Below, in pieces: positions 20,333 through 29,144 of a stretch of 29,144 nucleotides of DNA. A program made the translations under genes and the position numbers. The notes beneath the pieces were generated by a model. It was given only the letters and a program-made list of their open reading frames with translations. It made no database searches and had not been told where the DNA came from. The DNA is from Smittium mucronatum. Taxonomy: Eukaryota > Kickxellomycota > Harpellomycetes > Harpellales > Legeriomycetaceae. The stretch's first letter is position 1. Each line of letters opens with the position of its first letter. The stretch is from positions 4,367 through 33,510 of the forward strand of contig LSSL01001317.1 in NCBI GenBank assembly GCA_001953115.1, given 5' to 3'.

Positions 20333-21604
20333 ATGGTTCGGCCAGATAAAAGAACTCCAGCACCCGATTTCCCATTTTTTGACTTTAGCCTCGAGAAAGA
20401 AGTGAGGTTTAAAAATAAACAAAAGCTCACCTCCAACGAAATCCAATCCGAAGATTCATACAAGGTCCAGGATACTGAAGATACATCGTCATTCAACTCA
20501 TTCCGCAAGATAAAAATCAAGCAATTAAATATATCTTCGAAAAAAGAACTGGTGTTTAAAGCGCCAAAAAATATAAATACAAATTCTAGAGATTCGGCTA
20601 CGCATCCTATAAACGAGACCAGTGAGGAGTACTCTATTGATGAATCTGGATCAATATCTGCAATATTATCCTTTTCAGAAACACGAGATCGGGGTGCAAA
20701 TAACACCGGAAAACAACTCTATACACTCTTTAATTCTAATGGTAAAAATCCTGAAATTGAAGAGTGTGGCGATATAGACAACCCGGAAAGAAGTAGAGGC
20801 GTATCAACCCATATTCATAATGAACACGACTTGCGAGGAATACAAGGAGAAAAAGACAACACCCCTTCTGCATTTGCCAAGATATTTATGCCCAAAAGAG
20901 CAAAGAAACAACAACCCAAAATTTCCGATCGTAATGAAAACGAACAAGAACTAAATTTAGCAGATCCGAGCTATGATTCCGACAAGGAAAACACAGAGTG
21001 CCGAATTGGAGCGGAAACAGAACCCCTGAAAAAGAGGATACTGTTTCTGCGGCCAAAAGTATTTGTGTTTTTAATATTTGCTTGTATAGTGCTCGGCACA
21101 ATCGTGGGATACTTTGTGTGGCCCCGAACTCCATCCATCACCGTAACCCAAATCTCCCCGCTCAACGCCGCGACCATCACATACGACCGCAAAAACTCCA
21201 AGTACGGGCTCCAAATAAACACCCAGCTGCTATATATCGCCGATAGTGGCTCGTTCTTTTCCTCCCGAATCGATCAAATATCCACCAGAATATTCTCGAG
21301 TCTTTCCAATCAGCTTCTGTTTTCTGGAACGTCCCGATCCATCACTATAATGCCAAAGGATACTATCTCTTTCACTGTTAATGCCGACTTGCAGTACTTT
21401 GCTGATTTCCCCACCGAACAGACTATTTACGATTTGTTCCGGAAATGCGCGCCTTCCAATGCGACCATTTTGCCCCCTAGCTACCTCGAAAGAAACGGCG
21501 ATTTGGTCTTGAGGATCGAATCTAGTCTCAAGTTGGGTGGGTACCGTTTGGTAGGCTCAAAGCCCAAAGTAACAAACTCACTCTACCTAAACTGCCCCAA
21601 ATAG
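20333..21604 (+). CDS. Single-pass membrane protein with LEA-like C-terminal domain
   Basis: Not recognised by name. The protein is 423 aa, single exon. Residues 1-240 are charged and low in hydrophobic content (disordered, cytosolic or nucleoplasmic), with basic patches such as MPKRAKKQQ. One membrane helix spans about 243-264, preceded by KKRILFLRPK, so the N-terminus is probably cytosolic. The rest, about 265-423, starts WPRTPSITV and is beta-rich with alternating hydrophobic residues, like the LEA-2/Tag1-type domain that follows a single helix in several fungal membrane proteins; this fold assignment is an inference from pattern. It has three Asn-X-Ser/Thr or nearby sites only in part, so glycosylation cannot be judged. 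Third codon positions become G/C-richer after the membrane helix. Confidence 0.75.
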   Translation: MVRPDKRTPAPDFPFFDFSLEKEVRFKNKQKLTSNEIQSEDSYKVQDTEDTSSFNSFRKIKIKQLNISSKKELVFKAPKNINTNSRDSATHPINETSEEYSIDESGSISAILSFSETRDRGANNTGKQLYTLFNSNGKNPEIEECGDIDNPERSRGVSTHIHNEHDLRGIQGEKDNTPSAFAKIFMPKRAKKQQPKISDRNENEQELNLADPSYDSDKENTECRIGAETEPLKKRILFLRPKVFVFLIFACIVLGTIVGYFVWPRTPSITVTQISPLNAATITYDRKNSKYGLQINTQLLYIADSGSFFSSRIDQISTRIFSSLSNQLLFSGTSRSITIMPKDTISFTVNADLQYFADFPTEQTIYDLFRKCAPSNATILPPSYLERNGDLVLRIESSLKLGGYRLVGSKPKVTNSLYLNCPK

Positions 21605-22518
21605 AAAAATATACCCCAACCCTTCAACTTTATGGTTTTTTTTTGGAAATGTAAATTGAGTTTGTTTTTTTTTTTTTTTTTTTTGATAACTATAAAAGGT
21701 TCTTTTGAATATTCACATGTAAATTCTTTTAGTTTAATGTAATGATACAGTGCTGAATTGCCCAACCCACTACAGATTTCGAATATTTCACTTTTTTTTT
21801 TTTTTTTCCTAAAATATAAAAGAATTCTGTGTATAAAAAACAATACTTAAACATAAACTATTCCATCTACAATATAATATCTTTATTTTTTTTTTCAAAA
21901 CATTTCATGAAACGCTATATTCATTATTAGTCTCCTCTGATTTTTTGCAATACATCGAATTAATAAATGAAACTCACTCTATAGTTTCTATCCCATACTT
22001 GAATAGGGGGGTATTGGCCGGCCATAATTACTTTTGTTAAAATATGTATGTAAACTTTACCCAAAACCATCAAAAACTCGATCCTTTCTTTTTGATATTA
22101 GTTCACAGAAAAGTGGATCTCCTCATCTGCTTAATTTCCTATAATCTCTTGAATAATAAAATAAAAGGTTTTTGAAATCAACCATTTTGTATTTAAAATT
22201 TCTGGAAAACTAAAGGTTTGATTTTATTGGTCCATAAAAATACAGTTTACAGTGGCCAATCATCTTTCCTTGCTAAAGTATCCATCCGCCTTTTTTTTTT
22301 TATACCCAATAATCATCAAGTAATTTGTATATTCTCCGCTTTGCAAGAAAAAAGACGAGTATTTTCGGTTTCAGCAAATAGAATCGAATAAATCCACAAT
22401 AAAGTTGGCGCTAAACTTTTTTTTTTTTTTTTTTTTTTAAATTAGTTTTAATATTCATATTCCTGCAGTAAGACTAGATATCTTTAAACTAATGTATATT
22501 TATTATTCAAATTGATTA
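21605..22518. promoter_or_regulatory. Intergenic region upstream of MIP1
   Basis: AT-rich with several T-runs of 15 or more (for example near 21670, 21795 and 22418). ATTGG at 22226-22230 and CCAAT at 22256-22260, about 260 bp before the MIP1 start, may form its promoter. No coding sequence seen. Confidence 0.4.
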
Positions 22519-25500
22519 ATGTTCAGATTCCACATTGATGCTAGGCGGCTCTGCCATCCGAGTTATGTTTCTGGAATATCCAAGAAAATACAGGGCCCTT
22601 GTTTTTTCACTCGATTAAAGACCTTCTCAAAATATAGCACTTTACAAAACGAATTACCAATTCTCCCCCCAATTCAAAATTCTGGTCTTTCTCCAGATTC
22701 TCAATATTTAGATAATAATATTATTGGCGTTCAGCTGTTACCAGAACACTTACACTATAAAGTGTTTGGTCATAATCTCAATCCTTCCAAAGATATTTCT
22801 ATTCACTCTGGACATTTAAAAGAAAATTCAAAAACAACTGAATTGTCGATTGAACACTTGAAAATACAAGGTCTTTTAAAAGAAGGACAAACCCCTATTT
22901 ATGACAAGCAGTATAACGATCTAAAACTCGAAAACGTCTCCATTTTAGGAAAAAACATTAGGCAACATTTCGTAAATATTTCAAATTTGACCTACTCTGA
23001 ACATCTTGAAAAAGCCAATTCCTTCCAAGCCGCTGATTTACCCCCTAGAGTTCCCAAAGATCTGATTTTGTCAAAGTCGGGTTGGACTAGATATTCCTTT
23101 AACCCTCAAACAAATTCTTTCATCACTGAATCGGTCTCTGGAATAAGCGAACACGTCTTTGTATTCGATGTTGAAAATATTTGGTCACTAAGTCATTACC
23201 CTTTATTAGCAACTGCCGTTTCTGATAAGGCTTGGTACATATGGGTTTCGCCTTATATAACTGGCGAAAGTACCTCCATTAACCACCTAATTCAAATATC
23301 CGATCCCTCAAACAAAGATTTAAAATTGATTATAGGCCATAACGTAAGTTATGATCGCGCAAGAATTTCTGAAGAATACAGCTATTCCTCCACCCCCAAT
23401 AGATTCATAGATACCATGTCTTTACATATTGCCACCAGTGGTTTGTGCAGCCAGCAAAGACCAATCTATAATAAAGTCAATAAATTCATAAATGATAAAG
23501 TAGAAAGCCCCGAAGCTCATGATTTCATTTCCAAATTTGGTAAAATGGCTTCCGTCAGTTCAAATAACAGTCTAAAAGCCGCCGCTAAGTTTCATCTTGG
23601 TCTCGAAGTAGATAAAGATATCAGAAATACTTTTGTAACCGGCTGTGTTTCCGACATACGCTCCAACCTCCCTTCTCTAATCGATTACTGTCTAAATGAT
23701 GTTGATGTGACTGCAAAGCTATACAAATCTCTATTCCCCAAATTTTTAAAACTATGTCCTCATCCGGCCTCATTTGCTGGAATGCTCGTCATGACATCTA
23801 GTTTCTTGCCAGTATCACCTTCAAAATGGAAATCATTTATCGAAAGGTGCCAAGAAAAATCTGACTCTATCACCAAAGAATTGCAGGATAAACTGGTCCA
23901 ACTTGCTTATTTGGCCCTAAAAGTAGAACACCCCCATTTAGATCCCTGGCTGAAAAATCTCGATTGGACTCCAATGCTAATCAAAAAAACTAAACCCAAA
24001 ACTGACAAACATGGAAAAATCGTTCCCGGTGGTGAACCCAAATTTTATAAATCGTTCAAAAAATACTCTTCTCACGATTTGGATTTTTTGATTGGAAAAC
24101 CTAAATGGTTTACTGAGTGCTATGACATTAAAACAAAATCTCTAAACTTAACTTTTAAACTCAAAATAACCCCATACTTACTTAGACTAACATGGTTAGG
24201 ATACCCGCTTTACCATTCAAAAAAGTACGGCTGGACATTTGTTGTCCCCAAATCCGATTTAGCCAAATTCGACCCTAATACAAATAAAGACGATCCTCCC
24301 ACTAACCCCGATAAAAACGAGCCCTCGTTTCAAACAAAAATGAAGCTGATATCAAAAATGAACAAATTGTCTTTCACAACTGTAGTTACTGACAAGTATT
24401 ACGAAGAAATTCCCTCTATCGATAATTTAAATTTTTACTTTAGAATACCGCATAAAGATGGGGAAGGTGCGAACTGTGGAAGCCCTCTTTCCAAAAACTA
24501 CTTGACATCTATAGAAAACAATATCCTTGGCTCGTCATATGATATTTCAAAGGAGGCTATAAAGATGAATGCTCTTACTTCATACTGGGTTTCCGTAAAG
24601 AATAGAGTTTTGAGTCAATTTGTTGCTCCAATAAAGAACCCACTTGCTCCAAACACCATAACGGATTCTGGAGAATTGGGCATGATTTTGCCTCAGGTTG
24701 TGCCCATGGGAACAATAACCAGACGCGGTGTTGAGCCCACATGGGCCACTGCATCCAACTCTAAAAAAAATCGAATAGGTTCAGAAATAAAAACACTCGT
24801 TAGTGTTCCAAACATACAGTCTTGTTCAGGCAAAAAGCAAGTCTTTAAAATTGTTGGAGCTGATGTAGATTCAGAAGAACTTTGGATAAGCAGCTTAATG
24901 GGCGACTCCCAATTCAAAAGCCACGGATCAACAGCGCTGGGGTACATGGGCTTATTAGGAACTAAAGCCCATGGAAATGATATGCATTCCACGACTGCTA
25001 AAATTCTGGGAATCGACAGAAACAATGCAAAGGTATTTAATTATTCGCGAATCTACGGAGCCGGCGTCAAACACGCGACCCAACTGCTTTGCCAATACAA
25101 CCCTAGCCTGACTGAACTCGACGCTCACAAACTGGCTACTAGCTTGTATTTGAAAACTAAAGGTGTCAAAATGCCAAATATGGGATTCGATGGGCAATTT
25201 TTCAAACTGGAAAACGATCCGATATGCCTTCAAAATAAAGAGTCGCTAAACAATAAATATTCAATCAAATCGTCGGCTAGTAAACGTAAATTCTGGGCCG
25301 GTGGATCGGAAAGTTATATGTTTAATTCAATGGAAGATGTGGCACTAAACGAAGATCCCAGAACTCCAGTACTCAAATGTGGGATCGTAGACGGATTACA
25401 AGCCAAAACTGCTGGAGACAGTGTAAGAAACTCTTATTAATCACTTTTTATCTTTTTTTAGCATTAAAAAAATTTTTCAACGATCAATTAATTTGGGGAT

Positions 25501-26435
25501 CCTTTTTTTTTTTTAAAAAAAAAAAAAGTTTATGACATCAAGAGTGAATTGGGTAGTTCAATCAAGCGGCGTAGATTACTTGCATTTGATTCTGGTATCA
25601 ATGGAATATCTTATAAACAAATACAAAATAAATGCAAGGTTTATGATTTCGGTTCATGATGAAGTGAGGTACTTGAGTTCAGAAAGCGACCAGCATCGGT
25701 GTGCCCTAGCCCTCCAGATATCTAATCTATGGGTCCGGACGCTTTTCAGCTACGAAATCGGAATATACAACCTACCTGTGGTAAATCATTTTTTTAATAT
25801 TAAAAAATATTGTGCGTTTTATATTTATTGCTTTTGGCATTTAATTTATTTATTTTCTATTTATTTATATATATTGAATTGGATAAAACTTTTGGCAGTC
25901 AGTGGCATTTTTCTCGGCCGTGGATGTGGATCATGTGCTGAGGAAAGAAACAAACCTGGACTGTATTACTCCCACGAACCCAGATCCAATAGAGCATGGT
26001 GTTAGCTACAATATATTCGAAACTGTTGCCAAGACCAACGGCACTCTAGAAACCAATGCGACAGATAACTTGGAAATCGTTTTGTATGATGTAAACAGAA
26101 TAATCAGTGAAAACAGAGAATCGGATCCAGAATGCGACGAAACGCCGGACTTTCTTGATGCTAAGAACAGCTCTGAACAAATAGATAAAACCATAAATAG
26201 ACTGACAGCTCAGATGATGGGATCTAAAAAGGAGCTAGATGCTAGGTTAGGGGTGAAGAGACCACCACGATCTAAATCCTCGAGCATCCAAAGCAGAACT
26301 GAGACTGTGATTATTGAAAAACACAAAGAAGAGGATCCTAAAAACGCGCCAGTAACTAAAACCCAGTCAAAGTCAAGGAAGAATATCAAAATCATAAAAA
26401 GGGCACCTCTAAACTTTGCTGCAAGAGACCTGTAA
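22519..26435 (+). CDS. MIP1: Mitochondrial DNA polymerase gamma catalytic subunit
   Basis: Family A polymerase that replicates mitochondrial DNA. Exons 22519-25422, 25529-25780 and 25899-26435 give 1230 aa, close to yeast Mip1. The N-terminus (MFRFHIDARRLCHPSY...) is basic, fitting a mitochondrial presequence. Exonuclease motifs: VFDVE (Asp217, Glu219), GHNVSYDRA (His274 to Asp279) and YCLNDVD (Tyr390, Asp394). Polymerase motif A is GADVDSEELW (Asp782), motif B RNNAKVFNYSRIYGAG (834-849) and motif C HDEVRYL (1011-1017). The GDS/FMTSRVNWVVQSS junction across intron 1 agrees with the family. The acceptor of intron 1 is the AG directly after an A13 run. A fungal-type C-terminal extension, rich in Lys, Arg and Ser, covers roughly 1110-1230. 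Confidence 0.96.
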
Positions 26436-27316
26436 AATTTAGTTGAAAAACAAAAATTAGAATTATATAAAATAGAATTGGATGTTATGTAGACTGTAGC
26501 CCGAATTAAATGTACTTTATAATTTTGCTCAATTAGTAGTTCCAAATTATACAGTAAATGCAGTGAAATATAAGAAAATTATTTGATAGCCTTTAAAAGT
26601 CATAAGGATTAATCAATTCTTTTCAGTTCCAAAAAGAAAAAAAAAACTTATTCTTTGTTCAGTTCATAAAAAAAACATAAACCCAAGAAAAATGTTTCAA
26701 AAGTGGAGGAAAAGATTGAATAAAGAAACGACAGAAAAAAACATTTTGCCAGAAAATTAAAGTGGATTCCCTTTAAAAAAAATACAATGATTTTCATTAA
26801 ATGAGCAAAACTCAAAATCCTTTTCCCATAAGCACAAAACTTGCTGCAAATAAGAGACGTACAAATTGAACAAAAAAAAAAATTCAGGGTGTTCTGAACA
26901 AAATTCTTTTACATAAATATCGAAACCTACTGAATATCCCCACACAATTAAAAAAAAAAGTTTGAATTTATGGAAATCCAAATTCAATTCTAAAGTGTAG
27001 ACGAAATCAATATACTCGATATATTAATATAGGAAATTTTTATCAGCATCAACATCGATTTTACCAGTGCCAAAATCCGACCAGGAAATATCCAAAAAAA
27101 AAATGTAAAATCTTGCAGCTGAAAAGAAGCAAAAGATTACATATTTCAAGGAAATAAATCCAGGAAAAAAGAAAATGGAACGGCGATGAGAGCTTTCTTC
27201 AGAAATTTCCAGGAAGGCGGACAAAGCCAATATAAAAAACTATTCAGAAATAGCAAAAAAAAGGGGGGGGGATATAGAATACCTTTTTCAGGGGAGAAAC
27301 GGCTCCTACATTTTAT
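26436..27316. other. Intergenic DNA after MIP1
   Basis: AT-rich with frequent A-runs and an A8-G9 purine tract at 27255-27271. Open frames here are short and of low complexity (Phe/Lys/Ile). No gene or RNA signature recognised. Confidence 0.6.
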
Positions 27317-27566
27317 TTAAAACTTTTTGTTGGATTTATAAACCGTTGTTGTTGCGAATAACAGAGTGCCGCATAATATTCCGAATATTCGATGAAGTTG
27401 AGGTTGTACAGTAGAAAGATTTTTGTTAAACCAACTCGCATAAGCTTTCAACAAGTTGTATCTATAAACGAAAAATAAGCCTTTACTTTTTAATCACGCA
27501 GACTAGTAAACTCGTATTTTTCCACAATTCCAGATTAAAACTTTTTATTTACCCTTTCCTTTTCAT
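27317..27566 (-). CDS. Probable small single-pass membrane protein, two exons
   Basis: Not recognised by name. Exon 1 (27566-27553) encodes MKRK and two bases of a Gly codon; a 91-bp intron (donor GG|GTAAAT, acceptor TTTATAG) leads to exon 2 (27461-27317), which ends in TAA. The product would be 52 aa. It has a basic, amphipathic N-half (YNLLKAYASWFNKNLSTVQP) then a hydrophobic span of about 20 residues (IFGILCGTLLFATTTVY) and a basic end (KSNKKF). This layout is typical of small inner-membrane subunits of mitochondrial complexes, but I cannot match it to one. Intron size and sites resemble those of the neighbours, and a CCAAT cluster lies upstream. A second frame in exon 2 is also open for 44 codons, so the call is tentative. 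Confidence 0.4.
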
Positions 27567-27916
27567 CCCTTAAAAGCTGCCCACAAATATATTTTTTAAA
27601 TTTCTGTACTACACCTTGGCTCCCATTTGCTGGTTTCGCGTCCTTAAATTGTACTTGTAATCATTGGTCAGTTCGACCCGCGTTCAGAAAACGCGCATCA
27701 AAAGTGCCGCATTATTGGTTTTCTATACAGAACCTTTTTTTATGGGTATATTTCGACACCATAAATTCAGAGCCAGTAGTATCAGTTCTATTGGTGTACT
27801 ACCAATATACATACTTTTTGGCCAATTAATGTAAAGAATTAAAATTTAACTTTCTTTATGCATGATTTTAAAAAGTGCCCAAATTTCATTTGTCAAAATC
27901 ACTCTAATGTAAAATT
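27567..27916. promoter_or_regulatory. CCAAT-rich interval between two candidate small genes
   Basis: Five CCAAT/ATTGG motifs lie at 27663-27667, 27714-27718, 27790-27794 (ATTGG) and 27802-27806, 27822-27826 (CCAAT). The third and fourth face each other as ATTGG-TGTACTA-CCAAT. A GC-rich patch (CGACCCGCGTTCAGAAAACG, about 27674-27693) is unlike the surrounding DNA. Together these look like a divergent promoter. Confidence 0.5.
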
Positions 27917-27976
27917 ATGCCCCTTGAGCCAATGCCCAGTGGGTACGGAGCTGCTAGAGCGGCGGAGCGGAGTTGG
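27917..27976 (+). other. Candidate first coding exon, GC-rich
   Basis: ATG at 27917 opens a 20-codon segment, MPLEPMPSGYGAARAAERSW, whose base composition stands out sharply from the AT-rich flanks. It ends at TGG|GTAGGA, an acceptable donor. Acceptors at 28101 or so (GAATTTAG) would keep a frame to a stop near 28214, but none gives a product I recognise, so downstream exons are left open. Confidence 0.3.
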
Positions 27977-28215
27977 GTAGGATATTTTTTCAAAAACTTT
28001 TCAACTTTTTTTTTTAAATTTTTTATTAGTGTTTTTGTTCATTTTTTCAAGTTTGAAAATAAATTCTGCGTAAAAAAAAAATGTAAAATTATAGAATTTA
28101 GGAGAAAAGAAACGGTATTAAGCGATTTATTAGCTCCCTTTTTTGGCTTTATAATCACGAAAATCACTTATTTTTATCATGGCATAAATATATTTTGCAT
28201 TCGTTTAGATTAAAT

Positions 28216-29144
28216 TTATTATGACGAGTTTACATTAAACCCTTTTACTTTTTTTCAGAAAGAGTAAATTTAATGGATATTCATGGATGAAACTGCTTTA
28301 AAGATATAAACTACTTTTTATATTTCTATTGAATATATAATCAACCATTATATCCAAACAGTTGATTTTATAGCTCGAATAATTTTTCTATCAAATATTT
28401 TTACAATTTAAATACTTCAAAATACACAAAAGTAAAAATAAAGCACTTTTATGATTTTTTTTTAGATAATATGAATGATATCATTTATTTCTCTATAAAT
28501 ACTTTGAGCCAACTCTGATAGTTTTTTCATATTTATATATTCACAAGTTTAATAAAATTATCCTATCACCTGTCCATATATTAAAGAGATTTAAATTAAA
28601 TGTTTTTGCCTATTCAAATGAAAAATTTTCACATTGGAATAACCGGTATTTCTATTTTAATATACTAATATAAATATCAAATTTTTATCGATATTAAACC
28701 TTTTTTTTTTTTCAAATCTTGTGATAATTATTTATAGATAATTGTTAATAAAAATATAAATAAGGGTAAATAAATTAAATATTCAAATAAATTCATCTTT
28801 GCGGGGGGATATAAATGTTTTCAGACAACATTGTAACCCCCCCCCCTTTTTTTAAAAAAAAAGTTAATAGAAAAATCCCTTTTATATATTAGTTTAAAAC
28901 AACGAAATTTTCCTTTTTTGATTTATTAAAATATATATATTCCTTTTACTTTTTTTTTGAGATCTTGTTTATGTTTATTGAATAAATTCCAAATTTTTGT
29001 TCAAAATACATATTAAAAATAATTATAATTACAAAAACAGGATTTTTTGGAAATCAAATTAAAATAACCCGATGAGTATTTCATAATATATTTTTTTCAG
29101 ATTTTAATTGTTATATAAACTTTTTTTTATAATTGATTGTGATC
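28216..29144. other. AT-rich intergenic DNA to the window end
   Basis: Very AT-rich. A C10-T7-A9 tract lies at 28837-28862 and a G6 at 28803-28808. No gene, RNA or repeat array recognised. Confidence 0.6.

Noticed and set aside
25453..25461. TTTTTTTAG as the MIP1 intron 1 acceptor
   Set aside because: Joins to CAT-TAA in frame, or to a later stop in the other possible phase, and loses the conserved FMTSRVNW block.
27671..27679. tRNA B-box-like GTTCGACCC
   Set aside because: No matching A box or cloverleaf could be formed around it.

Overview
This window looks like nuclear DNA from a fungus with a very AT-rich genome, cut by many long A and T runs. Genes are single-copy housekeeping types with short introns (about 74 to 174 bp in the coding regions). 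The set of a fungal-type mitochondrial DNA polymerase gamma, CCR4, ERG8, VMA22 and a CARM1-like methyltransferase, together with the base composition, would suit an early-diverging lineage such as Kickxellomycotina/Harpellales. That placement is an inference from gene content and composition, not a search result.

Layout. 1-1260: a decayed Mutator-like (MULE) transposase on the minus strand. 1609-1920: six 52-bp tandem repeats. 3043-4415 (-): mitochondrial methionine aminopeptidase, four exons. 4416-8031: long intergenic DNA with a small fold-back repeat cluster and one GC-richer, coding-like island. 8032-10280 (+): CCR4 deadenylase. 10574-11884 (-): FEN1 flap nuclease, with a GC-AG intron. 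12604-15530 (+): a CARM1/PRMT4-like arginine methyltransferase. Its first part appears twice, on either side of a 226-bp N gap, most likely a scaffolding artefact. 15665-17778 (-): phosphomevalonate kinase ERG8, six exons. 18200-18649 (+): VMA22/CCDC115 V-ATPase assembly factor. 18789-19562 (-): GPATCH4-like nucleolar G-patch protein. 20333-21604 (+): single-pass membrane protein with an LEA-like luminal or extracellular domain. 22519-26435 (+): MIP1, three exons. 27317-27566 (-): a probable two-exon gene for a 52-residue single-pass protein. The remainder, to 29144, is AT-rich and has no gene I can support apart from a possible first exon at 27917.

The genes do not form a pathway. They are neighbours in alternating orientation: CCR4/FEN1, PRMT/ERG8 and VMA22/GPATCH4 are tail-to-tail with 134 to 293 bp between stops, and the head-to-head intervals carry clusters of CCAAT/ATTGG motifs. 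All splice structures were worked out by hand from reading frame, splice dinucleotides and remembered family conservation. The most interesting items are the T(n)A(n) fold-backs inside introns (including one directly at the MIP1 3' splice site), the 25-nt PRMT microexon, the divergent duplicate around the gap, the TAATG upstream ORF of VMA22, and a likely overlooked small gene pair sharing a CCAAT-rich promoter. I found no clearly new multi-gene system.
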